NCBI GenBank assembly: GCA_016801885.1
Contig: CM028892.1
Span: 7,882,114 to 7,946,113 of the forward strand
Direction of reading: 5' to 3'
DNA from: Toxotes chatareus
Lineage: Eukaryota; Chordata; Actinopteri; Toxotidae
DNA length: 64,000 nucleotides
A program made the position numbers and the translations under genes. The notes beneath the pieces are model-generated. The model did no database searches. It was not told the origin of the DNA and was given only the letters and a program-made list of their open reading frames with translations. This document shows, piece after piece, positions 27,509-40,985 of this stretch. The stretch's first letter is position 1, and every line of letters starts with the position of its first letter.

Positions 27509-30500
27509 GTAAGATGAGATATGGTGCCAGACATAATTTACTTTTCACCATTATATAATAATCTCCCATAATCTGTGATACCACAGTGTTTGCCGTGTTT
27601 CCACTGCTGTGAAAGCCTCCTTTCTTTCCTCCATAGAGCTCAAATTCCAAACCTGAGCAATATCAGTGCTGCTCTACACGCATTTATTTTTACTCAGAAA
27701 ACACCTGGGCTATTTTTCATATCCTAAAGCTGCATGTGGCACTGTTTTTATTTACGCATCTGTTTTATCAGCCTCAATGACATAGTGTCTGCAACAGAAA
27801 ATAGCCTCCCGTAGTTTCTAACTCATAAATTCTGTTGTCAGTGTCAGGGAATCTTCTCAACCCGCTGAAAAAGCTAAATCAAAAATTTAATGCAAAAGAT
27901 TCTGTAAGCTGTCTCCTGAACAGCAGCAAACAAGTCACCAATCTTTGATGCTGCTGCCTTTCTTGTCACATTTGCATCCCCCAAAAAACTAATCACAAGC
28001 CGGCCTTGTAAAAAATGCTCATGCTGGGTGCTGTTCCCTGACATCACAATGCATGACTTCTGGGTAATGAAGTTTGGGTTTTCAAACAGATCCCCCTCGC
28101 TGTGTTTCAGAGCCTCAGACAGATAAAGATGCAGAGTGTAGATTTGAAAGAAAAATGCAGCCTTGATCACTTAAGCACTTTGAATAGCGCAGTGCCTGGT
28201 GATGTGCTGTGTTTTTCCGGGTACATTTGGTTGTTGTGTATTATTCTGTTGGATAGCAGCCAAACGCAGGTAGACAAAACCATGTGAACATTTTTTAGTA
28301 AGGAGTATTTGTCAACCTCCAGTATTCTGCAGGTGTCGAACATGTCACTGTCGTGTTGTTAATAGTTTCATATCTGTTTACAATTTCTGGGTCGCATTGA
28401 TTGATTTTTTTTTTTTAGACTGCTGCTTTGGAACTGTTAGTTATCTCACGTTGTCTCCTGTTTCAAAGCATTGATGGCTAGACTTCATTCATCTTAACAT
28501 AGTGCATGTTTGTAGTGTTGTGTGTCATTAAAATTGTTTACACAACTTTTATTATCTTACATATTTCCAGCGCAGCATGTGATAGAGTTCAATAGCATTT
28601 CCTCTGAATAATGCAGCAATGGCCTCAGTCCTACTCGTGGAAATCCATTATGGTAAAGACAAAGAGAATTTTTCCCATGACTATAGCCTCAGAAGACCAG
28701 ATGCAGCATAGCCTAGTTCAGCAGGCATGCATTAAGACCAGAAATAGCACTGCGTTAACACAAACACAAGGGTCTGTGTTCATTCAGTTTAATTTACTTC
28801 ACTAAGATAAGCAACTCAGTATCAGCCCTGCTTTCCAGGGAGCTCAGAGTACATGTATTAAAACAATAAAGCAATTAAAATAGAACAAACAGTAGAGACA
28901 GTTTGTACAGTTTGTCAATACAAAGTCAGATTTCAGTTTACATCTGAAAACATTTAGAGCATTTGTTCCTGTGTAGAAATGGCTGATGATGAGTTCATCT
29001 AAACAGTGTTGTCAGGGGGACAAATTTGAGGACCAGTGTCAATACAGTTAACGTCCACAATTTTGTTACCATGCCCTTTGCAAAAAATTTATGTGGAGAC
29101 ATCCAGCTCTCACCACCATTAAAATATAATGCAAATCGGTCATTCAGTGAACAGTGAACAGAATTAGGTTTGATAGGGTTGTGATTCTGCACATCTGCTG
29201 TTGATGCTTTCCTATGTGTCTGCACATCAGCCAGCGAAATAGACAAAGAACAACATATTCTGCTGAATTCTCTCGATAAAGTGAATCAAAACATAGTCCC
29301 TGTACCAGACAAAAACATTGACTCTGAGGCCCCATCAGCAATAGTAAGAGAAAAAAAGTCCTCTGATTGGGCCCTGTGGATGAGTCTTGGCTTGACAAGA
29401 CAAGGAGCAAGTTTTAATTTGATTCCCCAGTAATGAGTCTCTCAAGTAGCAGCGCTGCAATGAATTCAGGGGGAATGAGATTAGTTCAGAGAGGCTGAGG
29501 GACTGTACGTAGTGGAAAGAAAGACAGCGAAAGAGTTATGAGCGTTAAAAGCTAAAAAGTATTCTGTACCTACCTCTCCTCATACACTCCCAGCTCTGCC
29601 TAACTGTGATGGCTGCTACATCAGACATTTCAATGAAAGTCATTACCTCTGGCTGTGTAGGGCTTCCGGCCCGGGAAAGCGGAGCTTTGCCGTAATGGAT
29701 GGCCCAGAGGCAGTTGTGTTGAAAAGGAGAAGAAAAAAATGTCGGGCCTTGAACTTAATGCCAAACAGCAATTGTCTCCTTTAATTGTGCCACCCGAGTG
29801 AGTGCTTGGAGAGAGAAACAGATTTTCAATTTGTTCTCCAGTATAAAGGGGATCAGGTTCAATAAGACACAGCACGCTGCCTCCAGAGCTCTCAGGAGAC
29901 CCCTGATACTTTCCTCCACGCCACAGTCGATTAGAGCACTTCACTGCCACCTCTGGCACGAACACTTTCTCAAGTGCGCATGCACTCGCACCTGCTCCTC
30001 AACTCATCTCTGAGTTCCGATGACAGTGTACGGTAGAATATCAACAGCATATAGATGTGAATGGCAAAGGATAGGGCACTAAAAAGGAACCACACTGGAA
30101 ATGGTTGCCAGTTGTGTGGAGACAAAACAGTCGCTAAGCAATGGCAGGAGGTGATTAACCGAGATCCCATCTCTATGGTAACCGCTGCACTGACAGGAAG
30201 AAGTAGCTGCGTATAAGTTATAGTTGCACACAGACTCATTTTTCATCAATAAAGCCCTTAAGCCAGTGTCTCGGATGCACAGAGATGTTTTTTTTTCTCC
30301 AGCATAACTCTGCCAAGAAAGAGCTCATGCTTCGTTGTGGCCACTCAAAGAGCTAATTGAATGCCTGCCTCGCTCCTCTGCCACATGTAAAATTGCAAGC
30401 TTTACGTAACAATAGGATGGACTGTCAGCTGTTTGTCAGCGGCGCAATTTAGTTAAAGACCACTCAGTTGTCACATTGTGTGGGTGTCGGTGGAATCAAT

Positions 30501-33500
30501 AATAGGCTTCATGATGACAACAGCCAAGCAAGCTTGTCAAGGAGGTGGGAACTCATCAGCACTCTGCCATAAATACGAATGTCAGTGTTGTCAGCGTGGC
30601 GTGGAATTATGAGGCTCCGTCTGTGTTCAGCATAGTTTGGCGATACTGCGCGTTAATGATTTTCACATCTCGCACACACACGGTAGCTGTAATGCATCCT
30701 GTTTCACTGGCACGTGTAAGATGCAGAGGTAAACTGCAGCTGGCACTTTGAGACCTTGTTGAATTGTAGTGTGTTTTCCTGAGAGGTGTTTCTAATATTT
30801 AGTGTGCTCCGTTTATATCAGTATGGGTAAACAAGGCCTATGTGTATCTAACTAACTAGTAACTGTGTGTATTTATGATGAACACAGAGCCCGGAAAATC
30901 GCACTGTATGTAAGCACATCACCAAGGACCAAACTAAATTTTTAAACAAAATTCAATTACTGCATCTCAAAGACAGCCTACTTTCCACTGTCTGATGCAA
31001 ACCTTTCGTCTGGGTAAATTAAATTATGGAAAACAAAATGGTATGTTTAAAAAAAAAAAAGTGCTCAGCTGCTCATTAGCAGTCCACCCCATGCGCTTTT
31101 TTTAGCTCCAGAGTTAAGTATGTGTGTTACGTTCCAATCTACTCTACATTAAATGTAATGGAGCCCAGAGATATCCCAGAGATTACGCCTCCAACTCTCT
31201 TGGCACTCTCCACCATGAGTTCGACAGTTCACAGTCTAACTGTGGGCTCTCTATGCACATATGCATATATTACCTTCCCCCCCCTCCACGTGCAGCAAGC
31301 TCCAGTCAAGCCGATCCTTTGCATTCGGCATGTGGGACAGAGGAGTGTGAGATGTCAGATGTGGTTTCGGAGGTGTGCTGCACCCTCAGATACACCTCAC
31401 TAGTCACTCCTCAAGATGGAAGAAGAGAGTCATTCCACCTTCAAGATTCACCCTCTGCCTCCTCTCCCTTCCTCACTACAGACGAGTGAATCAGCTCCAC
31501 TGAAACAGCCCTTGATCTGCCTGCGCAGCTTTTTGTTGAAAAGCTAGCAGAGAAAAACAGAGAGGGAGATTTATGTCACCATGAAGTAGAATATAAGCCT
31601 CAGAGTTAGTTATACTGAGTGATTATGAGGTTACATTTCAATTATTTTTTCATGTCCCTGATGTTGTAAAATGAATTGCATGTTATAAAAAGAGAGATTA
31701 ATTACATGGTGTCATGTAAGAGTGGTGAGCACTTACCAAATATCAAGATTACCCACTGGGAAGTGAGTGAATCTTGTTGACAGTCTCATAGCCCACAGAG
31801 AGGCAGTAGTGTAAAATGGAGAAGATATTAAAAGCTACAAACATGGGATGCTGTACTGAGAATTGTTCCCAAAATCACGCCTCTTCAACACATCTGCTTC
31901 TCTACCCGACTTTCTCATCCTCAGCTCCCATCTTTTCCAGTAGTCTGGACAGCTTAACCGTCACCTCACGGCCCCTGCACTGCAGGTGGCCACTATAAAG
32001 CAGAGGGACCAGAGTCGTAATGAAGACAGGAACTCATACATTGAAACCCTGCTCATGTCTCTAATGAGTTTACCTCAAAGGCTGTGTTCACTCTGCAGCT
32101 GAGAGTGTCCTAGTTTTGATTTTTCCCTCTTTTTGTGACACAGATATGAGAGTTTTAGTGAACAAAGTAACACATAGAATCTGATGTTTTCATTTCTGAT
32201 AAATATGACCTGAAAATATGACACACGCTCTGTCTGATTTAAATTTTTGTGATTCTAAAAGGTCAGTCAGTGAAAACTGCGCTAAACATTACAGCCATAT
32301 GTGACTGTAGATTGTAGTGAGTATTAATTTGCCGCTGTAACATTCTCTACTCTTCTCGGAAGGCTGTCCTCAGTGTTGCTCACGATTTTTGGTACCTGGC
32401 TTCAGGGATTTGCTACCATTTAGTCACAGGAGCGTGAGTGAGCTCAGCCTCTGATGTTGGGTGATAAGAGCCGGCTCACAGCTGGTGCTCCAGTTCATTC
32501 CAAAGGTGTTGTATGGAGCTAAGGTCAGGGCTCTGCACTTGTAGTTGTCTAGAGTGTCAGTGTATTCTGTAGCTGGAACTGAAATAGGAGGAGCAGGTCC
32601 ACAGTAAAATGTGGCATCAATGTCTAGGTCAAAAACCAAATCACTCTAACTGCTGATGTGGGTTAGTTAGTCTGTTCAGCTTTGGAGTAGAGTTGTTACC
32701 GCAGTGTCTCCGTCCTGTAGTAGTCAGAGGCTCTGGGAGATCTCACTTCCATGTCCTCCATTCCCACCCTCCTGCCTCATTGTACTGAAGTGCTCCAGCT
32801 TGAGGAGAAACATTAAAGTCTTCCCTCGCTTCTCCATTTCCGTCTCTCTACTCAGTCCTTTCAAATCCGTCATCAGTCAGGGCTTTCATGTGGGTGATGG
32901 AGCCACGCCATGCGCTGGCCCTAGCAGGCAGTGTTGGGCATTTAGCTCAGGCCGCAGTCTAATTTGTTTTGCCTGCAGTGGGCACAGCAGCTATCGAGGT
33001 AACGTTATTCGTCAGTGGGGACGGAGCAGTAATGAAAAGCACTCAGATGGGCAGAGGTGCCCAGAGGTCAGTGTAATGGAGGCGTCCCGTCTCAATGAAG
33101 TCTCCCAGTGGATGAATAGCTCTCTGTACACCAGAATGAAAATAGATTGTGAGCATCTGGGGTATGGCAGTGCACAAGTTTGCTGACCGAAGCAGGAAAC
33201 ATTATGTTCAAATCATAAAACATACACACATTTAATTGAAGCAAAGTGGTTTTGGGAGCTTTTTAATGCCCAAACATGAAGTGATGAAAGTAATCAAGGG
33301 AGCAGACTTGGTTTTATTCAGTTTGCTGAAAGCAAGGCTTTATTTTCTCTCTGTACACCTGCTTGATAGCAGGGATTATAAAACTAAATGAAAAGGTCTA
33401 TTTGAAGGATGAGGACAATAAAGACTCTGCCAACAAACCTCACCGGATTGTCTGGAGCTGTGACCTTTCAACAATCTCAGTGTCTGTCTCCCTCCCCCTC

Positions 33501-33509
33501 TGCCCACAG
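27509..33509 (+). other. il1rapl1: il1rapl1 intron, 6.0 kb
   Basis: GTAAGA donor and TGCCCACAG acceptor. Contains a transposon remnant near 32.4 kb (listed) and otherwise unremarkable AT-rich sequence with a poly(A) run near 31.05 kb. No further exon seen. Confidence 0.8.
32345..32545. mobile_element. Decayed Tc1/mariner-type transposase fragment
   Basis: The stretch with CTCTTCTCGGAAGGCTGTCC, then CTGATGTTGGGTGATAAGAG, TTCCAAAGGTGTTGTATGGA and AAGGTCAGGGCTCTGCA reads in antisense like the C-terminal transposase region of abundant fish Tc1-like elements (the part encoding a Pro-Asp-Leu-x-Pro-Ile-Glu catalytic segment and the downstream Trp-Asp-Glu-Leu). Indels break the frame. It looks like the neighbouring part of the same family as the fragment near 8.6 kb. 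Recognised from memory; confirm with a repeat library. Confidence 0.55.
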
Positions 33510-33680
33510 ATAACAAGGACTATGATGCTTACCTGTCCTACACCAAAGTGGACCCAGACCAGTGGAGCCAGGAGACCCGAGAGGAGGAGCGCTTTGCCCT
33601 GGAGATCCTCCCTGACGTGTTGGAGAAGCATTATGGGTATAAACTCTTCATTCCAGACAGGGACTTGATCCCCACAGGAA
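33510..33680 (+). CDS. il1rapl1: il1rapl1 exon: first half of the TIR domain
   Basis: A 171-nt exon reading DNKDYDAYLSYTKVDPDQW, then EEERFALEILPDVLEKHYG and YKLFIPDRDLIPTG. DYDAYLSYT is TIR box 1, and GYKLFIPDRDLIPTG is box 2 with the BB-loop (Arg-Asp-x-x-Pro). It follows CTGCCCACAG and ends at GGAA before GTAAG, leaving one base that joins CC of the next exon to make Thr. The cytoplasmic TIR domain links the receptor to JNK signalling and to Rho-family regulators in the family. No residue expected for the domain is missing. Confidence 0.93.
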
Positions 33681-34588
33681 GTAAGCTCTCTCTCTCACGG
33701 CGATGTCAAGTTGTGTCGAATGTTTTGTCACTTGGTGTTGCTCGTGTTGTCAGTGCAGTGGTGATATGCCTTGTTTGTTGTTTTCTGTTCTGCATTTGTG
33801 TTGTGGCATAACTAGACCCGTAAGACCATCATTGTTTGAATTTAATCAGCTTGCTCTAACCACCGGCTGAGCTGAAGTGGATCAGTAAGCTGAAAAGGGA
33901 CATTTAGGTGTTTTTTAAATTTTTGAGGAGAAAATAGGAAAAGAAAGAGAAAAACAATGTCAAACATTTTGAAATACTTGTTTTATTTCGGTAGTTAATT
34001 TGAACATGAATGCCGCCACTCAGGCCCCACTCATCTTTTCGTGCTTGTCAGAAATAAGATATGCACTTAGTGATGCTTTTTCTTTCTTTGTTGGTACTTC
34101 TGCTTTTGCCAGGGTGTGTGTGGAAGGATTGTAGAGTAGCTTACATCATAAAAATGAAATTAATTAGTAATGTTAAAACAATGAAGACAGTTAAGTAGAA
34201 GTCACGGATAAACAGTTGAAATGATTTGCTGAAAGAAACTGTTAAAATAGCAAAAAGTACTGGATAAATGGTTGAAATAGCTAAAAGCATGTGAGAAACA
34301 GTCCGATAAAAGTAATGGGTAAATAATTGAAAGTTCCTTGTACTGTAAATGAAGGTGAACAATGGAACATGTCAGTGAGAGGGTGAAGTACAAGTTCATG
34401 TGACTGGGCTGTGGCTTTGTGGGTAGTTCTACTTAAAGTACGTCCACAAAATGTTTTGACTTCCAGGAAACCTACTGTCCAAAGAACCGTCACAATCAGA
34501 ACCTTTCTGGGTCTTTGGACTGTCTCAGTGTTTTTAGCATTCAGGAAGAAAGGAACGGATTGCATAATAGTTTACTCTCGAATTTTAC

Positions 34589-35052
34589 AGTGGTGGAAAG
34601 TAACCAAGTACAGTTACATGTACTCATGTATTGTACATAAATTAATTTTAAAGTCTCCATTTTATGCTACTTTATACATTTTAGCGAGAAATTCTCTTCA
34701 TTTGTTTTATTTACATACCTTTATTTGACAGTTATGGTCAGAAGTTACCTTCCAGGTTAGGATTCATCTTCTCATAAATATGGCACATTGTTATGGATTA
34801 CACTCCCCAGAAGTAAAGAAAGTGAGCGCTGCAGAATGTTCCGCTTCTACTAGATGCAATATTAAAAGGCTCCCTGAGCTTAATACATCAGTGATAAAAA
34901 GCCAATAATGTCATATAGCTGCCATAAGTCTTGGATGAGTGGTTTTACTTTTGTCATTTTAGTAAATTATGCAGATAATAGTAGTTTACCTACTGTACTT
35001 TTACTAAAGAAAAGTACATTGTAAGACTCTCTGAATACTTCTCGGACCACAG
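34589..35052. mobile_element. Non-autonomous DNA transposon (fish repeat starting CAGTGGTGGAAAGTAAC)
   Basis: Starts CAGTGGTGGAAAGTAACCAA and ends with TACTTCTCGGACCACAG, which is an imperfect inverted copy of the start. Internal landmarks (GTACAGTTACATGTACTCA, TCCATTTTATGCTACTTTAT, TTTATTTGACAG) match a very common short repeat of percomorph fish made of tandem 'aagtac'-type words. It has no coding capacity. I believe the family is usually placed among hAT-like non-autonomous elements but cannot verify this here. I do not see a clean target-site duplication. Confidence 0.6.
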
Positions 35053-36504
35053 TAGTTTATAAATTCACTTTAACTTGCTCTCAGATTTACAAAATATTGA
35101 GCAACTAATCTATAACAACTGCTAAGGTCAGTCTCCTCCAGTCTGACCTGCTTCAGCTTCCTTTGCGGAAGTGAATTATAAAAAAAACAACAACAAACAA
35201 ACAAAAAAAAACCCTTTACATTGCGCCTGAAAAAATACTCACTGGAGGTCTGTGGTAAAAGGTCTCGACTTACTATTTAGTTCTTTATGTGCTCAAGTAT
35301 TTGAACTGTATCATCTACACTATGTAAAGCCTGTGGGAGGCTTAATAACCTGTAATACATATGCAGCATAATTAGCGGAAAGAACCAGCCCTATTATTAC
35401 AGCCCATGTTCCTGATCCAGCTCCATACAAACTGTACCTCTGCATGCTGCTGTGTAATGATGTCAGCTGTACAATCAGAACGCTCTTTATGCATGGATAT
35501 TAATGCATGTTTTGCTACAGTATATTTCTAATGGAGCCTCTCACCATGCCCCGTGCTTATCTTTGATTAACTCATCACACAGATGAGTTTGATAATATCA
35601 TTATGTTATTAGCCTCCATTTGAATACTTGCATCTGCCTGTCTTCCCGCACATACCGCCATTACTAATTATGTTCCTCTTCGGTGGCATTGTGCCAAGTT
35701 TCTCTAAACCGAATCCCTTGCTGTGATTATGTGCTCGATGCGGGGGGACTGTTGTAATATGGGACAAATGGCATAAAAATGCAAGGATTGAGAGGAATCT
35801 AAAGTGTGTCTGCAGCTATTCCGGCCCAGTGGCACAGCTCGCTGGCTTATTGTGTCTATGTTTAAACATTTGGTTCCCATTGGGAATGTATTAGCATCTC
35901 AACAGTCGATATAATAAAGCATAATCCACAGCTATAGATAAACACAGTTTGGCCATTTGGGGTTTCAGCACGTGTCAACAATCCCTCTCCTGAGCTGCTG
36001 ATAAGTAACGTGTTGTTCCACAGTATCCTGGATTATTTTCAACATGTTAAGCATCTCTCCACAATGATAGATTTCTTATATATCTAGTGTACATTCGGGA
36101 TTTATTAACAGGAACGGTACACAGCTTGGCTGAACTCCTTACACCAAGATAAAAGCCTTTTCCTTGTCTTTTTTATGCTACATGTCCCATATTAAACTGG
36201 AATAAACTGGTCAGCGCGATTACCGTTTTACAATCGCCAGTGGAACACCAGTGGAGAAGCACAGTTTATGCCAGAGCCATGTCCCCACATTGACAGAACT
36301 GTATTTTTTTAAAAATGCTTTCCTGCAAATCTTTTTGATCATACTTTCAATGTAAATATCTATGTTTAGGTTTCACCAATGATCATTTCCAGGATGACAC
36401 CAGACTACTTAGAGGTACTTCTTCCCCAGATTTTTAACGCTCGCGTCAACACACACTGACACAGGCTCTCTGAACAAGTCGGAAATATAGAGAGTCATTT
36501 TGGA

Positions 36505-36735
36505 AACACTTTAGAATAAGTCATCAGGGTTTATAGGTTGTTACTAATGGCATTATCAGCAGTTAATAATGTCTTAATTTATGCTTCAGAGATCGGTAAT
36601 GAGTCATTAATACGTGGTGTTTTTCTGTTATTACCGAGCAGTATTTACTGATCTCTCACGCATTAATAAATCATTTTTTAAAAAAGCCATTAGCTACAAC
36701 TTATACAGTTTTTATAAAACATGACTTATAGAAAA
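36505..36735. mobile_element. MITE-like repeat rich in TTAATAA words
   Basis: CACTTTAGAATAAGTCATCA followed by GTTACTAATGGCATTATCAG and AGTTAATAATGTCTTAAT, then several TCATTAATA and CATTAATAAA words, resembles a frequent non-coding fish repeat composed of short mirrored TTAATAA motifs. Boundaries are approximate and the family name is unknown to me. Confidence 0.4.
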
Positions 36736-39138
36736 GTTTTTCCTTAAGTTCTTCATTTTTTTTTCAGATGTAACTGTTTTAAATACTCGTGACTTTTTTG
36801 ATGTTCTCATGAAATTAGATGAGTGGGGTTCACTGCATAGTTCAAACAGTCCAGAAATACATTACGAATGTTTTGCTGTGTCTAAACTTGGTGTAATTTC
36901 CAGCTACATGTTGTCCCACTAAACAGACATCAAGTACTTTGACGACTTTAGACCTAGCATGATTTTTTTCTTGTGTATTCAGTGACAGTAAAGGCAGATG
37001 AAATGTAGAAGCAGAGATATCATATAAAAATACAACCAACCACAATCATATGAAGACGTAATCAGAACAAGAGAGACACAAGTTGTGACTTAAGGGGGGA
37101 AACCCTGTGAGTTTCATGATGATCTTTTATTCGGTGAAATTGTGGCCCAGTAGAGCTGTAACCAAAATGTCACAGCTCTAATCTGCACTGAAGTGCAGCT
37201 GTTGCTTTATGGGAACAAACTGTGGCCACTGATGGTGCCAGCAACTAAATTTGAGCAGATTTCTGCTGCGTAGTAGTTGGAAGTCAGGATTTCCTCGCAG
37301 GTAAATTCCAGCCTCATTACAAACCAGGAGATAAAAGGAGGCTTTTCATTGGCTGACATAAGAAGCCATTCTAGCTGCTCTGCATAGGGAGCAGTTCGAA
37401 TGTTTATATGCTTATGTTTTTGTATTTACACCCCAAGTATCTTCAGTATCCAAAATAATACTGTATAATTCTGCTTACATTTTTTCTTGTAGTAAATTTC
37501 TGGCGGTTCGACATGTCTTAATGGGCTTTGTCATATAAAAAACCTGAAACAAAACTATAGAGAGCAGGGCAACAGTAATATTCTGCCCCATGTAATTTAG
37601 CATTGACTTTGTTTTTATGTAGATGGGAATCAATTATTACACTTGCAAGCCTTTGATTATAAAGCTTGTGAGGTCTCTGAAAGGAGGAATTTAATCTTGA
37701 AAGCTATAAAAGCGTTAGCAGACAGCACCCTGAGAGGGCAGATTTACTTTCAGTTTAATCAATTCAAAACATAAAATAAACTACGACTCATTAGCTAATT
37801 ATATAGTATCCATTTATTCACTCTCGTTTGTTTTATTCATGATAAGATAAAAGAAAAAGTTGTTTTCGCCTCATTGGTTTAACGTAAACCGAACAGGCTC
37901 GAACCCTAGAGGGGAGTTTTAGCTCCAGGGACGCGTTACGGCGAATTACCGCATGAGGACCAATTACCAAACAGCAAAGAGATTGACTTGTCATGTTGAA
38001 GTAAAGGGCGACTTCAAATCCAAGCTTACTCTAATCAGGTCTCTCTCATCGTGAAGCCTCAGGCTGAGCATCACATGAAAGGAGGAGTTCATCCTCAGAG
38101 ATATGGAGAGGAGGACGGAGAGGAGACGTGGCATTTGTTTGCTTAAAGATCAGCAGAAACACAAGGATATTCACTCACTCACACACAAACACACATTCTC
38201 TTGAAACACAATTTCTCCTCACACACAAACACAAGAGGGTCATAAGCTTTGATTGAGAAGCGAAGTCCAGTTAATCCTGTCTGCCTGCTGTCGAGGAGCC
38301 ACTCTGTCTTTGTCTCCGCCAAGAAAGGCTAAAAGCAGACATTAGCTGCACACACACACACACACACTCTCACACACACACTTTTCCCTCCTCCTCCTCC
38401 TGACACCCCGGACAGGCCTGGGGAAAGACTTAATCACATTCATTATTACCCAAGCAGCTGGGCTACTCATTAGGGACGTGCACACAATACTGTATTTACT
38501 GTAACCCCACACTTGTTTTACCTTCAGGTGATAGATGCAAATGTAAGTTGACACAGGTATCATGCTTGGCTTTGAGTGTTTTTTGTTTACTGTCCTCTTA
38601 TAGTGGAACCAAGTGCTCCCCTTCCCCTTGTTTTTGTTTATAATTCTGTACAAGTACATCTTTTTATCAAGTGCTGCAGAGGCTGTAGATGTTTTTTCAG
38701 TTGGAATATCTAATCACATCCTGTTTTATCTTTATTTTTGTTTTATGTATTTGTATCCTCGCCCCATATCTCTGAATGAATTAGCGTTAGTGTAGATTTT
38801 AGAATTCATCAGATGTTTAATTTAAACAATTTCAGTCTTTTTAAAAAAAAAACACACACACTTTTTTTCCGTCTAAAATTAATTGGATTTGGTTGTTTCA
38901 AACTTTGATGAGTAGTTTGGTAAGCAATCGCTATGAAGCCAAGAGAGTTCTTCAAATAGCCTGTGTGATATGTTTCATCATATTTCCATCACCCAGTAGC
39001 TCTGTGTAGTCTCATGTACAATTAAAGTCATCTAAATTAAATACAAAATACAAGCAAGTAGGATTAAGTCATGCAAACAGAAAATATGCTTTTCACTGAT
39101 GTTTACACTGAGTTCTCTGTGTGTCTGTCTCTGTCCAG

Positions 39139-39866
39139 CCTACATCGAGGATGTAGCTCGCTGTGTGGACCAGAGCAAGCGCCTCATCATTGTCATGACG
39201 CCCAGCTATGTGGTGCGGAGGGGGTGGAGCATCTTTGAGCTGGAGACGCGGCTGCGCAACATGTTGGTGACCGGCGAGATTAAGGTTATCCTGATCGAGT
39301 GCGCTGAGCTGCGCGGCATCATGAACTACCAGGAGGTGGAGGCCCTCAAACACACCATCAAGATGCTGACGGTCATCAAGTGGCGCGGGCCGTCCAGCAA
39401 CAAGCTCAACTCCAAGTTCTGGAAGCAGCTGCTCTACGAGATGCCCTTCAAGCGCATGGAGCCCCTGAGCATCTCCCACGAGCAGGTGCTGGATGTCAGC
39501 GAGCAGGGCCCCTTCGGCGAGCTCCAGACCGTCTCAGCCATCTCCATGGCAGCAGCCACCTCCACCGCCATGGCGACGGCACACCCGGACTTGCGCTCGA
39601 CCTTCCACAACTCATGCCACACTCAGATGAGGCAGAAACACTATTACCGTAGCTACGACTACGACCTGCCGCCCGGCGGCACACTCCCACCGCTCTCCTC
39701 TCTAGGAAACCAGCACACCTACTGCAACATCCCCATGACGCTCATCAACGGACAACGGCCGCAGTCCAAGTCGCCGCGCCAGCAGAGTCTGGAGGAGGCT
39801 CACGGCAACAACGCTATGCTGCCTCTACTGCCCAGAGAGACCAGTATATCCAGCGTCATCTGGTGA
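39139..39866 (+). CDS. il1rapl1: il1rapl1 terminal coding exon: second half of TIR and C-terminal tail
   Basis: A 728-nt exon after CTGTCCAG, ending in TGA at 39864-39866. It reads YIEDVARCVDQSKRLIIVM, then VVRRGWSIFELETRLRNML, IKVILIECAELRGIMNYQE and later LNSKFWKQLLYEMPFKRME. FWKQL is TIR box 3. The tail of roughly 150 residues after the TIR domain is the hallmark that separates IL1RAPL proteins from other IL-1 receptors. It includes EQGPFGELQTVSAISMAAA, QMRQKHYYRSYDYDLPP and the extreme end LLPRETSISSVIW, all matching IL1RAPL1. In mammals this tail binds NCS-1 and the end contacts PSD-95 (family knowledge). The five exons sum to 1,322 nt, which is two split-codon bases plus exactly 440 codons including the stop. 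The exon is much more GC-rich than its surroundings. Confidence 0.95.
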
Positions 39867-40985
39867 CAGAGACGGTGCTGGGCGGGGGTAGACCGGGGAT
39901 CTACATGATGTCCGTCACGAGAGGGACTCACCACTGGCACTTGGACTCTGAACGCACCGGAGCCAGATGAACCTGAATGGCACTAAGCTACTTGCTGCTG
40001 TTGAATTTGCACCAGGAAACAACAGGGGAGGGGGGGACGGAGGAGGGGACGGAGGGACGGAGGGAGGGGGGACAGGGTGTGCGACACACTGGACAATTTG
40101 GTGATGGAGGTGGTGACAGATTCTTTTTTTTGTTTTGTTTTGTTTTGGTCTAATAAGAGCTTTTATTGAGACTGAAGAACAAAAAAAGAAGCAAGGGGAA
40201 CTTTTTTGTATGCCTGTATAAACACTCATGTAACACAAGCCAACACCTATGATAATTTACCCAGAGAGTCAAGGAATACAGGGTCCTGTACATACGTTTT
40301 TCTAATTCTTTGTAGCATCAGTGTTTGGAACTTGTTTCTTCTTTATGTTTTATCATGAGTTGGGACTCTTTTTTATTTCTTTGGTTTCAGTTTGTACAAA
40401 AGTGAAGCAATGGCCTGTGAGATGTGTTGGTTCAACTGTTGTTACCTTTATCTTAATTTGTTGGCTGGTGTAGTTTATAAAGCTTTTAGGTTTTTTGGGG
40501 GAGGGGAGGGGTAAAAGTCGCAGCCTTCGTGAAATGAGAACGATCTGGTTATTGATTCCTGGGAGTTTTTCGGCTCCACTGGCTGCTGTAAGGGTTGAGA
40601 ATCTGGACTCAACCAGAATATGCAAAATATGGAGTCCAGGGAGTGGGAGAAAAGATCGGTTTCCCAAATGGATTGTAATGGAATGGTTTCGGAAAAGTCA
40701 TAACCATGAAGGGGGGACATGAAGAATATGGTGCTAGGCTTCACATCTCTCTGTTTCTCTCACAATAACATTTAATTTAAAAAAAAAAAAAAAATACAAA
40801 AAAACAACCTTGCTATTTACCTTAACAGATGATTATATCACTGAAAGTTAATTATGTGTATTATTTTATGAAAAAAGAAAAGTCTATTTTTGTAACTGAG
40901 GGATATTTGCTTAGAGAAGTTATACCTACAAAGATTCAGATAGAAGGGACTGAGGAAACATAATAAAAGAAGAGTGTTTTGTTAC
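39867..40985 (+). other. il1rapl1: il1rapl1 3' UTR (minimum extent)
   Basis: Non-coding sequence after the stop, up to about 20 nt past the AATAAA at 40962. It starts with a G-rich tract (about 40025-40077) and continues AT-rich with several A and T runs, typical of vertebrate neuronal 3' UTRs. Longer forms could use signals at 41412 or 44019. Confidence 0.6.
40962..40967 (+). terminator. il1rapl1: Candidate poly(A) signal for il1rapl1
   Basis: A canonical AATAAA about 1.1 kb past the stop, followed within 20 nt by a GTGTTTTGTT-rich stretch that could serve as the downstream GU element. Confidence 0.5.

Larger units (their letters stand above)
33681..39138 (+). other. il1rapl1: il1rapl1 intron, 5.5 kb
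   Basis: GTAAGC donor and CTGTCCAG acceptor. Holds the non-autonomous element at 34.6-35.05 kb and a MITE-like block near 36.5 kb (both listed), a CA run near 38.35 kb, and otherwise AT-rich sequence without exon signals. Confidence 0.8.

Noticed and set aside
32704..33186. 160-codon plus-strand open frame in an intron
   Set aside because: No family resemblance and no acceptor/donor in the correct phase between the transmembrane and TIR exons.
39093..39479. 128-codon minus-strand frame over the last il1rapl1 exon
   Set aside because: Antisense shadow of a GC-rich coding exon; the plus-strand frame is clearly the conserved one.
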